Shown in pieces: positions 1 through 5,983 of a stretch of DNA of 13,568 bases. The stretch is from the NCBI GenBank assembly GCA_018056585.1, contig JAGPFK010000009.1:1-13568 (forward strand), written 5' to 3'. A program made the translations under genes and the position numbers. Below the pieces are notes generated by a model. That model worked only from the letters and a program-made list of their open reading frames with translations, searched no databases and was not told the origin of the DNA. Position 1 is the stretch's first letter, and the number at the start of each line of letters is the position of its first letter. The stretch is from Clostridia bacterium (lineage in GTDB: Bacteria; Bacillota; Clostridia; Saccharofermentanales; UBA5734).

Positions 1-91
1 ATTCCATTTACCATGTGAAAACAGGCTTTTCTCAAGGAAAATTGGTAGAAAATTCTTTTTGCAGGCTCCTCTGACCACGCTCCCTCAGTGC

Positions 92-120
92 TTTCCAGAC
101 AGCGCAGTTAGTTCTAGAAT
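92..120 (+). promoter_or_regulatory. weak candidate promoter for the secreted-protein gene
   Basis: A -35-like TTTCCA (92-97), a 17-nt spacer and a -10-like TAGAAT (115-120) lie about 95 nt ahead of the signal-peptide start at 215. The -35 matches consensus at only four of six bases, so this could be chance. The rest of 1-214 shows no convincing gene. Short open frames run in from the left edge on the plus strand, but nothing in them is recognisable. Confidence 0.2.
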
Positions 121-214
121 AAAGGCATAGGTTGCCATGCAAAGGCTTGAGGTTAACGAGGGTATCGCTCTATTTGGGAGCAATAATCACGATCTCGGAA
201 TTGGAGGTGCTACG

Positions 215-757
215 ATGAGCAGACATTTCAGAATACTCTTGGCAGCATTTCTAACTGCCATCTTGCTTATTACGGTTCCAGTTTCAGCTGCATGATTTGG
301 TCTGGATTATTCTGCGCCTGAAGCTGGCGTCCGGGAAGGGCATGTATGTGCATTACCTTCAGAGGCAATGAACGACATCAAAATAAACGACTATTATGAC
401 GGCAGCGATATCGATCGCGGACTTGGCCTACCAACGATGTATTGGAATCTGTATTCTTCTAACTATAGCGGCAGATTCCAAGATGTGTCCAGGACAGGGA
501 TCTATACGAATTATTACTTCAGCCCCTCAAATGGCAGGCTGCAAATCGACATTTCTGTCCCTACATCAAGCTCTGCTGATCACTATTATGTCGATTTATT
601 CAGAACAAATGGAACCTTGCTATACAGCAATCAACTGACAAAAGGCACTGCCCGGAGTGTCTGGTACACGACCCTCGACGATAATCTTTTTTATTGTTTC
701 AAGATTCGTGCATCTACTTACGGCACCATTTCAGGAACATTCACTGTACATCATTAA
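215..757 (+). pseudogene. small secreted protein gene interrupted by a TGA after its signal peptide
   Basis: An ATG at 215 has a good ribosome binding site (GGAGG at 203-207, 7-nt spacing). It opens a typical Sec signal peptide: positive MSRHFR, a hydrophobic core of about 15 residues, and VSA-A as a signal peptidase I site. Codon 27 (293-295) is TGA. The same frame then stays open to TAA at 755-757, giving about 155 more codons rich in Tyr, Ser, Thr and Asn, like a small extracellular beta-sandwich domain. No family is recognised. Because TGA is a stop elsewhere in the window, the simplest reading is a nonsense mutation in a once-intact gene of about 180 codons. A sequencing error is the main alternative. 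The neighbouring VanZ gene is also damaged, which supports local decay. Confidence 0.6.
368..757 (+). CDS. hypothetical protein, distal part of the interrupted secreted protein
   Basis: This is the longest ATG-initiated frame left after the TGA at 293-295. It would give a 129-residue protein with no signal peptide and no recognised domain. Its body is rich in Tyr, Ser and Thr. It ends with an alternating polar/hydrophobic stretch (about residues 60-129) that suggests beta-strands. Upstream there is only a weak GAGG four bases or so before the ATG. The start is therefore less credible than the signal-peptide ATG at 215, and translation from 368 alone may not occur. Confidence 0.4.
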   Translation: MNDIKINDYYDGSDIDRGLGLPTMYWNLYSSNYSGRFQDVSRTGIYTNYYFSPSNGRLQIDISVPTSSSADHYYVDLFRTNGTLLYSNQLTKGTARSVWYTTLDDNLFYCFKIRASTYGTISGTFTVHH

Positions 758-803
758 TCCAGGCCATCATGCTGTTGAGATGGTTTTGTTTGGCCAAGAA
801 ATG

Positions 804-822
804 ATAACTCACCAGTTATAAT
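804..822 (+). promoter_or_regulatory. inverted repeat overlapping a consensus -10 upstream of the VanZ gene
   Basis: ATAACT (804-809) and AGTTAT (814-819) are perfect inverted arms around CACC. The right arm runs into a perfect TATAAT (817-822), 42 nt before the inferred original VanZ start at 865. The best -35 candidate (TTGGCC, 790-795) is 21 nt from the -10, which is too far for a normal promoter. The repeat could be a repressor site or a weak hairpin. Confidence 0.3.
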
Positions 823-864
823 CGAGATCAATGATTATTGGCAATTATGATTTAGGGCGTTAAT

Positions 865-918
865 ATGGGCTGGGGAATCCCGATACTATTATTGTTGCTG
901 ACGTATACTACTTTATAA
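865..918 (+). pseudogene. detached 5' end of the VanZ-like gene
   Basis: An ATG at 865 follows AGGG (854-857) at 7-nt spacing. It encodes a 17-residue hydrophobic peptide (MGWGIPILLLLLTYTTL) that ends at TAA 916-918. Directly after this, the neighbouring frame reads KYKWKTYDKLH and continues into the VanZ protein with no stop. Many Firmicute VanZ-like proteins begin with a short transmembrane helix and a basic loop of this kind. The peptide is therefore most simply the original N-terminus, cut off by a +1 or -2 frameshift near 913-918. Confidence 0.45.
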
Positions 919-943
919 GTACAAGTGGAAAACATATGACAAA

Positions 944-1387
944 TTGCACCTTTGCATGGCAACGGCTTTTTGTGTTTACATTTTTCTAACGTTAAGTGTG
1001 ACAATCCTTCCGCTTCCTCTTTTCTACCCAATCATCGGGCCATTAGGCTTATACTTCAATTTAGTTCCGTTTGTCGATCTGTTTGAAGGCTCACCATACG
1101 CCTTGAAAGAGATTGTTCTAAACATAATCATGATGGTGCCGTTTGGTTTCTTTGTATCATTCTATTCTAAAAGAAAGCGCCTTGTTAAGGCGTTACTGTT
1201 AGCATTCCTTTTCAGTTTAACGATTGAAACAATCCAACTGATCTATGGATTATTCTGGACTAATCTTCGCAGCTTTGATATTACCGATATCATAACCAAT
1301 ACCAGCAGGGCCGCGCTTGGTGCCCTTGGATTCAAAATACTCGACCTTGTTTTGGCTTGGACGAAAAAGACTCATACTACTCTATGA
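944..1387 (+). CDS. VanZ-like membrane protein
   Basis: This is a small integral membrane protein of the VanZ-like family (PF04892). The founding member raises teicoplanin resistance; for most homologues the role is unknown. The 147 residues read from TTG at 944 carry the family features: about four hydrophobic helices, a PFxxLFEG-type loop, the NIIMMVPFGFF segment, the SLTIETIQL helix, and the polar RSFDITDIITNT motif followed by a Gly/Ala-rich last helix. The frame is open upstream to 902, and the sequence before the TTG still reads as a plausible basic loop (KYKWKTYDK). There is no good ribosome binding site at 944. The real start was probably ATG 865, now in another frame, so the protein may be N-terminally truncated or not made. 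Family call firm; start and function uncertain. Confidence 0.75.
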   Translation: MHLCMATAFCVYIFLTLSVTILPLPLFYPIIGPLGLYFNLVPFVDLFEGSPYALKEIVLNIIMMVPFGFFVSFYSKRKRLVKALLLAFLFSLTIETIQLIYGLFWTNLRSFDITDIITNTSRAALGALGFKILDLVLAWTKKTHTTL

Positions 1388-1461
1388 ATGCATGAAAATC
1401 GTACGGCAATTTGAACCTTGTATGACAACGGCGCAAATACTGCTTCCCAAACCGGAATTTG

Positions 1462-1620
1462 TTACTCTGGATCGCAATCCATAATGAGCTTGCCGCATTC
1501 TCTGCAAACGTAAGCGGTGGGAAACTCAGAAAGCTGGTCGAAATGAGTTGTTTCTATCAGATCAAGTTTAAATGATGCATAAAAAAAGGGTTCCAGCGAA
1601 CCCTCTTGAGCTTTACCCAC
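1462..1620 (-). pseudogene. C-terminal remnant of a small zinc-ribbon protein
   Basis: A minus-strand frame is open from about 1629 down to TAA at 1462-1464. Its last ~25 residues, including FPTAYVCRECGKLIMDCD, closely resemble the C-terminal end of small zinc-ribbon proteins of the DUF6487 type (PF20097), which end in a Tyr-x-Cys-x-x-Cys-Gly/Lys-Lys-Ile-Ile-x-Asp pattern. The N-terminal Cys-x-x-Cys half needed to complete the ribbon is absent. The only possible start is a GTG at 1620 that lies inside the structured RNA. The upstream half of the frame overlaps the RNA's terminator and is probably not coding. The best reading is a 3' fragment left after deletion, or after arrival of the RNA gene. 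The match is from memory of the family pattern, not a search. Confidence 0.4.
1581..1603 (-). terminator. intrinsic terminator of the structured RNA
   Basis: On the minus strand GGGUUC (1603-1598), loop GCUG and GAACCC (1593-1588) form a 6-bp GC-rich hairpin followed at once by seven U (1587-1581). The 3' arm shares GAACC with the closing helix of the RNA, so the terminator hairpin and the mature end-to-end helix cannot form together. Confidence 0.8.
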
Positions 1621-1849
1621 GGCTACCCTTTATACGAAAGTTTTCATCAGACAATCTCGTTTCCATTTTCCGGATTTGCTTCCCTTCTGAAATAACTCAG
1701 TCAGTGGCTCTTCCTTCAATGGTATTCAATTGTCTGAAGAACAACAGCCACCATTCTCATGAAAAGCCATTGCCCTTTCGTCTTTCCACATCTTCGATGT
1801 GGCGGTTTTTCCGATGGGTCTTACCTCTTTAAGGTATTCCCTGGAACCT
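1581..1849 (-). ncRNA. structured non-coding RNA, about 270 nt, family not recognised
   Basis: The minus strand here has a promoter, a terminator and extensive base-pairing potential but no convincing reading frame. The 5' and 3' ends are complementary over 8 bp (GGUUCCAG from 1848-1841 with CUGGAACC from 1596-1589). An inner helix pairs ACCCAUCGG (1819-1811) with CCGUGGGU (1622-1615) with one bulged U. A further 9-bp perfect helix joins UCAGACAAU (1737-1729) to AUUGUCUGA (1655-1647). Local hairpins include CCACAUC-GAA-GAUGUGG (1802-1786) and UACCU/AGGUA (1836-1822). A nested set of long-range helices like this is typical of large structured RNAs. I do not see the conserved cores of RNase P RNA, SRP RNA, tmRNA, 6S RNA or T-box leaders. 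It ends in its own terminator, so it looks free-standing and not a leader. Function unknown. Confidence 0.7.
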
Positions 1850-1855
1850 AGCCTC

Positions 1856-1884
1856 ATTATAGCAAGGCATAAATGATCTGTCAA
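1856..1884 (-). promoter_or_regulatory. perfect-consensus sigma-A promoter for the structured RNA
   Basis: On the minus strand, TTGACA (1884-1879), a 17-nt spacer and TATAAT (1861-1856) match the housekeeping consensus at all twelve positions. Transcription would begin near 1850-1848, right at the 5' strand of the RNA's closing helix. A/T-rich sequence just upstream (about 1885-1912) could act as an UP element. A promoter this strong suggests an abundant, constitutively made RNA. Confidence 0.8.
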
Positions 1885-1903
1885 CACTTTTTTAAAAATA
1901 TTT

Positions 1904-1951
1904 TTGTATTCATTATTTTGTAACCTATGTTACAATAATATCTTCTATTAT
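1904..1951 (+). promoter_or_regulatory. promoter region with an 18-bp operator-like repeat ahead of the aldo/keto reductase
   Basis: TTGTAAC (1918-1924) and GTTACAA (1929-1935) form perfect 7-bp inverted arms around CTAT. This size and layout are typical of Crp/Fnr-family operators. Possible promoter elements around it are TTGTAT (1904-1909) as a -35, with TATGTT (1926-1931) as a -10 at 16 nt, or TATTAT (1946-1951) as a separate -10. None is strong, so an activator may be needed, or the site may block transcription. The region is very A/T-rich and also carries the start of the divergent RNA promoter. Confidence 0.4.
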
Positions 1952-2064
1952 GTTGAGAGCAAGAATAATAAAGACGAAAAGGAAATTATACGCTATGATA
2001 AGTGTAGCTTTATATGATGGTTCACAAACGCTCTGGACACAAAATGATACGAGGAGGTTTTTAT

Positions 2065-2931
2065 ATGCAGCAAAGACCCTATGGAAAAGGAAAAGAAATG
2101 ATCTCTGTGATTGGCTTTGCCGGAATTATTGTCATGAATGAAACACAGTCCGATGCCAATCAATATGTGGCTGAAGCCATAGACCAAGGCGTCAATTATT
2201 TTGATGTTGCGCCCTCCTATGGTGATGCCCAGGACAAGCTCGGTCCAGCTCTTTTAGGCAAGCGTAAGGATGTTTTTCTAGCCTGCAAAACAGAAAAAAG
2301 AACACGCAAGGAAGCTGAAGAGGCCTTAAATCACTCGCTTAAAGTGCTTCGTACAGATTATTTTGATCTTTATCAACTGCATGCCATGACAACAGATGAA
2401 GATGTCAAGCAGGCTTTTGGACCCGATGGGGCAATGGAGGCGATCGTCAAAGCAAAGCAAGCCGGTAAAATTCGTCACATTGGCTTTTCAGCGCATTCCG
2501 ACCGTGCAGCACTTGCTTCACTGGCTCAATTTCCATTTGATTCTGTTTTATTTCCGTTGAATTGGATGACTTATTTGCGTGAAGATTTCGGCCGGCCAAC
2601 AGTTGAAAAGGCCTCACAGGAAAATGTGACGTTATTGGCGCTCAAAGCGCTGGCACGTTGCGCCTGGCCTGAAAACAAAAACGAAAAGCCTTATCCAAAG
2701 TGCTGGTATGAGCCATTGGATGATCCCTATCGGGTAAGCCTGGCTTTGCGTTTTACACTATCATTACCCGTTACAGCTGCTGTTACGCCGGGTGATATTC
2801 GCTTGTTTCGCTTGGCGCTAAAAGCTGCTGAATCATTAAGTCCGATCACGAAAGAAGAAATTGACTTGCTAAAATCCTGGGATCTAGATCGGCAACCTAT
2901 TTTTAAGAGCAATCATTCCGGCAAAGCATGA
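2065..2931 (+). CDS. aldo/keto reductase family oxidoreductase
   Basis: This is a cytoplasmic NAD(P)H-dependent oxidoreductase that would reduce aldehydes or ketones; the substrate cannot be inferred. At 288 residues it is a compact TIM-barrel member. The catalytic tetrad of the family is visible: Asp47 and Tyr52 in FDVAPSYGDA, Lys75 in LACKTE, and His106 in DLYQLHAM. The KIRHIGFSAHS strand, about 55 residues further on, is also characteristic. The start is placed at ATG 2065, because GAGGAGG (2051-2057) sits 7 nt ahead of it. An in-frame ATG at 2014 lacks a site and would add 17 atypical residues. The gene is transcribed alone, after the inverted repeat at 1918-1935, and converges on glmM. 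The C-terminal cofactor-binding part is shorter than in classic AKRs of 320 or more residues. Confidence 0.9.
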   Translation: MQQRPYGKGKEMISVIGFAGIIVMNETQSDANQYVAEAIDQGVNYFDVAPSYGDAQDKLGPALLGKRKDVFLACKTEKRTRKEAEEALNHSLKVLRTDYFDLYQLHAMTTDEDVKQAFGPDGAMEAIVKAKQAGKIRHIGFSAHSDRAALASLAQFPFDSVLFPLNWMTYLREDFGRPTVEKASQENVTLLALKALARCAWPENKNEKPYPKCWYEPLDDPYRVSLALRFTLSLPVTAAVTPGDIRLFRLALKAAESLSPITKEEIDLLKSWDLDRQPIFKSNHSGKA

Positions 2932-2933
2932 TC

Positions 2934-2954
2934 AAAAGCCAAACTGTCGCTTTT
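2934..2954. terminator. weak hairpin between convergent genes
   Basis: AAAAGC (2934-2939) and GCTTTT (2949-2954) can pair across a 9-nt loop in the 35-nt gap between the convergent aldo/keto reductase and glmM. The A and T runs on either side would let it act in both directions, but the stem is short and mostly A-T. It is the only terminator-like structure seen there. Confidence 0.3.
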
Positions 2955-2966
2955 CCCTTTCTGAGT

Positions 2967-4331
2967 TCAATTACCAAACCGGTCGGATATGAAAGCAGCC
3001 AATCGGTCAGCCAAACTTGAAATACGGTTTTTGTCTTCACCTTCTATCATAACACGGATGACAGGCTCTGTTCCGGATGGTCTTACCAGAACGCGACCTT
3101 TTCCGTCCAACTCTCTTTCTATTTGAGTGATTAAGTTTCGCACCGCTTCATCCTGCATCGCCTCATGTTTTCTGTCATTCGGCACCCGGGCACTGATTTG
3201 TACCTGTGGTAAAGAACGAATGATCTTTCTCGCTTCACTAAGCGGTTGATGCGGCTTATCCGGCGGGTATAAGGCATACAAAAGACGAAGGGCACTCAAC
3301 AATCCGTCTCCCGTTGTCGTTTGTTCAAGCAGGATGATGTGTCCGGACTGTTCCCCGCCGATGACATATCCATGCTGCAGCATTTCTTCGAGAACATATC
3401 GATCGCCAACTTTTGTCTTGACAATCTCAATCTCATGATTGCTTGCCATGATCTCCAGCCCCAGATTACTCATCACGGTCGCAACTATTGTGTTCTGTCG
3501 CAATTCGCCGCGCGCTTTCATATCCGCGCCTATCACGGCCAGCAGAACATCACCGTCCGCGACACAGCCATTTTCATCAACCGCTATGACACGATCAGCA
3601 TCGCCGTCAAAAGCAAAGCCAATGTCACAGCTTCCCTTGCAAACCAACTGACAAAGGCGGTCCGGGTACAAAGAACCGCAATTGGCATTGATGTTCGTTC
3701 CATCCGGCTCCGCGCTGATCGTCACAACAGACGCACCCAGATCCCGGAATAATCCTGGCGCAATATCAGAACTGGCACCGTTTGCGCAATCCAGCGCGAT
3801 CTTTATGCCGTTGAGCCTGATGCCCATCAACCCTTTTAAATGATCCGCATAGTCTTTCGCAGCGTTTATTTTTCTTTCACAACAGCCTATGGCATCTCCC
3901 GTCGGGCGATAAACCATTTTCTCGTCATATGTCTCAATCAGCGCCTCAATAAAGTCTTCTGTTTTGTCAGGCAGTTTATAGCCATCTTTATTAAATAGTT
4001 TAATACCATTAAACTCAAACGGATTGTGTGACGCGGAAATCATGATCCCCGCATCACATCGATAGAACTGGGTCAGCCAGGCTACAGCCGGTGTTGTGAC
4101 AACGCCGGCAAGCCAAGGATTTGCGCCGGCCGTGCATAAGCCGGCCGCCAACGCCGACTCCAGCATGCTGCAGGAAATGCGGCTGTCATTACCAACCAGA
4201 ATGTTCGGTTTATGCCGGCAGTCTCCTGCCAGTACACTGGCAGCTGCCCATCCGACTTTATAGGCTAAGTCAGGTGTTAATTCAACGTTTGCGACACCTC
4301 TTATCCCATCGGTACCAAACAATCGCGTCAT
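2967..4331 (-). CDS. glmM: phosphoglucosamine mutase
   Basis: GlmM interconverts glucosamine-6-phosphate and glucosamine-1-phosphate in the cytoplasm, the step that leads to UDP-GlcNAc for peptidoglycan. The 454-residue length fits the family. Visible landmarks are the N-terminal FGTDGIRG, the phosphoserine loop ISASHNP with the catalytic Ser at residue 101, the metal-binding DGDADR (Asp242, Asp244, Asp246), the sugar-binding GGEQSGH near 328, and the phosphate-binding RPSGTEP near 417. The ATG at 4331 has a clear GGGGAGGAG site upstream. It lies 71 nt downstream of the cdaA-ybbR fusion gene on the same strand, the usual Firmicute arrangement; in studied species CdaA, CdaR and GlmM interact and GlmM restrains c-di-AMP synthesis. 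The gap between the two genes holds a 12-bp palindrome (AACGTGCACGTT, 4361-4372) of unknown meaning. Confidence 0.97.
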   Translation of the reverse strand: MTRLFGTDGIRGVANVELTPDLAYKVGWAAASVLAGDCRHKPNILVGNDSRISCSMLESALAAGLCTAGANPWLAGVVTTPAVAWLTQFYRCDAGIMISASHNPFEFNGIKLFNKDGYKLPDKTEDFIEALIETYDEKMVYRPTGDAIGCCERKINAAKDYADHLKGLMGIRLNGIKIALDCANGASSDIAPGLFRDLGASVVTISAEPDGTNINANCGSLYPDRLCQLVCKGSCDIGFAFDGDADRVIAVDENGCVADGDVLLAVIGADMKARGELRQNTIVATVMSNLGLEIMASNHEIEIVKTKVGDRYVLEEMLQHGYVIGGEQSGHIILLEQTTTGDGLLSALRLLYALYPPDKPHQPLSEARKIIRSLPQVQISARVPNDRKHEAMQDEAVRNLITQIERELDGKGRVLVRPSGTEPVIRVMIEGEDKNRISSLADRLAAFISDRFGN

Positions 4332-4402
4332 AAAATACTCCTCCCCTAATGGATGTTTTGAACGTGCACGTTACTGCCTTGCTTCTCCTGATTGGTATGA
4401 CT

Positions 4403-5890
4403 TTATGCGAAGCATCGGATTTTCTTTTCAGGCAAAATTCGGAATTCAGTTTGTTCAGTCGGCTCCTTCATTTCTTTTCTTCGAACACTGACCGTTACTG
4501 TTGAAGGGAATTTATAGGTTGTTTTCACATACATGAGTGTGCCTGTGCTAACCTGAACCTCAAGACGGATCAGCCCTGTTTTATCAATTTGTGAAAGATC
4601 AATGTAAGCTTTGACATCGCTGCTGCTCATATTATTAATGACTTTACGGCGTCCCATCAGCGTCACCTGAACATTTTGCAAAGGATATTGCACTTCAAAA
4701 CCCCGGCTTTCAGCTTCCTCGATACCCACATAGCTGAGAGGAATGGTGAAAGTCCTGGTTTCAATCGGATTAACCGTTACTTGCACATAAAGCCATAAAG
4801 CAATCGCAATGGCAAGAGATAAAATAATTAAGGGAATGCGGTGCTTCCTGCCCGTTTTTTTCGTTTTTTTCCTCTTTTGACCTGCTTCCTTCGCTTCCAC
4901 ATCCACTTCGTCAATCATTTCTTCTTCATCAGACAGCAATGCTTTCTCCTGATCCGATTCTTTTTGCCGTCGTCCACCGCGAAAGAGACTGCCGACCAAA
5001 CCACTCGCCGGGCGTTGTGGTTTTAGAAGTTTATGTAGCAAAGCGCGCAACGCATCTGCATTTTCAAGGGTGTGAAGACGCCCGTCAACAGCAACGCTGA
5101 TCGTGCCTCGCTCTTCTGAAACTACAATCGCGATGGCATCGCCCATCTCGCTGGCGCCAACAGCTGCTCGATGACGCGTCCCATAGTCGCGACGTAAATG
5201 ATAATTGTCTGATAAGGGGACATGAATTCGGGCGGCGGCAATGCGTCCATCCCGGATCAGTACCGCTCCATCATGTAGAGGAGATCCTTTATAGAAAATC
5301 TGCAGCAGCATGGTTGCGGATACAGCCGCATCGAGCTGAACGGCATTTTCCTGGTTGAGCAGTTCACCCAGCCGGGTTTGCCGCTCGATAATGATCAGGG
5401 CGCCTGTCCTGGTTTCTGCCATTTTTTCACAGGCCCTGACGATGGCTTCAATCATGTTGTGGATTGAACCGGCCATCTTGCTTTTCTCCTCAGGGATCAT
5501 CGCCGATGAAATCATACTGAAACTGCTTCGGCCAACAGTTTCCAACGCGCGGCGCAATTCCGGCTGAAAAATAACAACAAATGCAATCGCTAAAACGGAA
5601 ATGGTGTTGTTGAGTAAAAATCCAACCGTATTTAAACCAGCAAGACTGCAAACAATCGCAAAAGCCAGGATCAGAATCAATCCTTTGAGGAGCTGCCAGG
5701 CCCGGGAATCGTAAAGTAATTTGAGAATATAATAAATAACCAGAGCCGTCGCAAGAATATCTGCCACGGCCATCATAATATCGAGTGGCCCGCCAAAGAA
5801 CAAGAGACCGCTTGTCAGGCTTTGAAACAAATTTTTTAAAAATTGCCCGATATTCGTCAATATATCACTGTAACCGGTCATTTGCAGCAC
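4403..5890 (-). CDS. cdaA: membrane diadenylate cyclase CdaA fused to a YbbR (CdaR) domain
   Basis: The first ~290 residues are a CdaA-type diadenylate cyclase, which makes the second messenger c-di-AMP from two ATP. After a 35-residue amphipathic start come three membrane helices (about 37-59, 67-84 and 90-108), the QPELRRALE hinge (109-117) and the DAC domain with its DGA (207-209) and RHR (239-241) motifs intact. A highly charged linker follows (about 291-351: acidic, then very Lys/Arg-rich). Next is a fourth membrane helix (352-371) and one YbbR repeat on the outer face (about 375-475). CdaA is normally about 270 residues, and its regulator CdaR is a separate protein with several YbbR repeats. 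Here both are in one 495-residue chain. The start is GTG 5890, set by AAAGGAG 9 nt upstream. glmM follows. Regulation by GlmM and by the YbbR domain is inferred from the family. Confidence 0.95.
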   Translation of the reverse strand: MLQMTGYSDILTNIGQFLKNLFQSLTSGLLFFGGPLDIMMAVADILATALVIYYILKLLYDSRAWQLLKGLILILAFAIVCSLAGLNTVGFLLNNTISVLAIAFVVIFQPELRRALETVGRSSFSMISSAMIPEEKSKMAGSIHNMIEAIVRACEKMAETRTGALIIIERQTRLGELLNQENAVQLDAAVSATMLLQIFYKGSPLHDGAVLIRDGRIAAARIHVPLSDNYHLRRDYGTRHRAAVGASEMGDAIAIVVSEERGTISVAVDGRLHTLENADALRALLHKLLKPQRPASGLVGSLFRGGRRQKESDQEKALLSDEEEMIDEVDVEAKEAGQKRKKTKKTGRKHRIPLIILSLAIAIALWLYVQVTVNPIETRTFTIPLSYVGIEEAESRGFEVQYPLQNVQVTLMGRRKVINNMSSSDVKAYIDLSQIDKTGLIRLEVQVSTGTLMYVKTTYKFPSTVTVSVRRKEMKEPTEQTEFRILPEKKIRCFA

Positions 5891-5929
5891 AATTTGAAGC
5901 TCCTTTATGATGAATGCTCTCTTACCTTA

Positions 5930-5958
5930 ATCATAAGGCAATCCTTCAGGCTAAACAA
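5930..5958 (-). promoter_or_regulatory. candidate promoter for cdaA-glmM
   Basis: In the 93-nt gap behind the permease gene, the minus strand has TTGTTT (5958-5953), a 17-nt spacer and TATGAT (5935-5930). The -10 is good and the -35 is weak. It would start an mRNA about 30-35 nt before the GTG start of the cyclase gene. No terminator is visible after the permease gene, so read-through from the transporter operon is also possible. Confidence 0.45.
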
Positions 5959-5983
5959 GATCGGGCAGGCAATCAGAACCATT

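Noticed and set aside
1..130. Short open frames entering from the left edge
   Set aside because: They are under 45 codons, carry no recognisable motif, and could be chance; no gene call can be supported.
293..295. TGA read as selenocysteine or tryptophan
   Set aside because: No selenocysteine insertion hairpin is evident right after it, the residue sits at the signal-peptide end where neither is expected, and TGA ends several genes here while Trp is TGG throughout.
215..295. 26-codon hydrophobic peptide as a type I toxin
   Set aside because: It has a textbook signal peptide with a cleavage site, the same frame continues long after the stop, and no antisense antitoxin RNA promoter was seen.
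1600..1720. Cobalamin-riboswitch-like words GCCACUG and GGGAAG in the right order on the minus strand
   Set aside because: The conserved B12 box (AGUCAGGAGACC-type) and the 5' CUGCCCCCGCAACUG-type segment are missing, the RNA ends in its own terminator, and no downstream gene is controlled.
1572..1832. 86-codon plus-strand open frame
   Set aside because: It lies antisense to the structured RNA, begins in the terminator, has no ribosome binding site, and its product looks like random sequence.
2014..2064. ATG 2014 as the aldo/keto reductase start
   Set aside because: ATG 2065 has a near-perfect ribosome site, and the extra 17 residues contain that site and do not resemble the family.
3321..3752. 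143-codon plus-strand frame within glmM
   Set aside because: It is antisense to a firmly identified gene, has no ribosome binding site, and has no recognisable domain.
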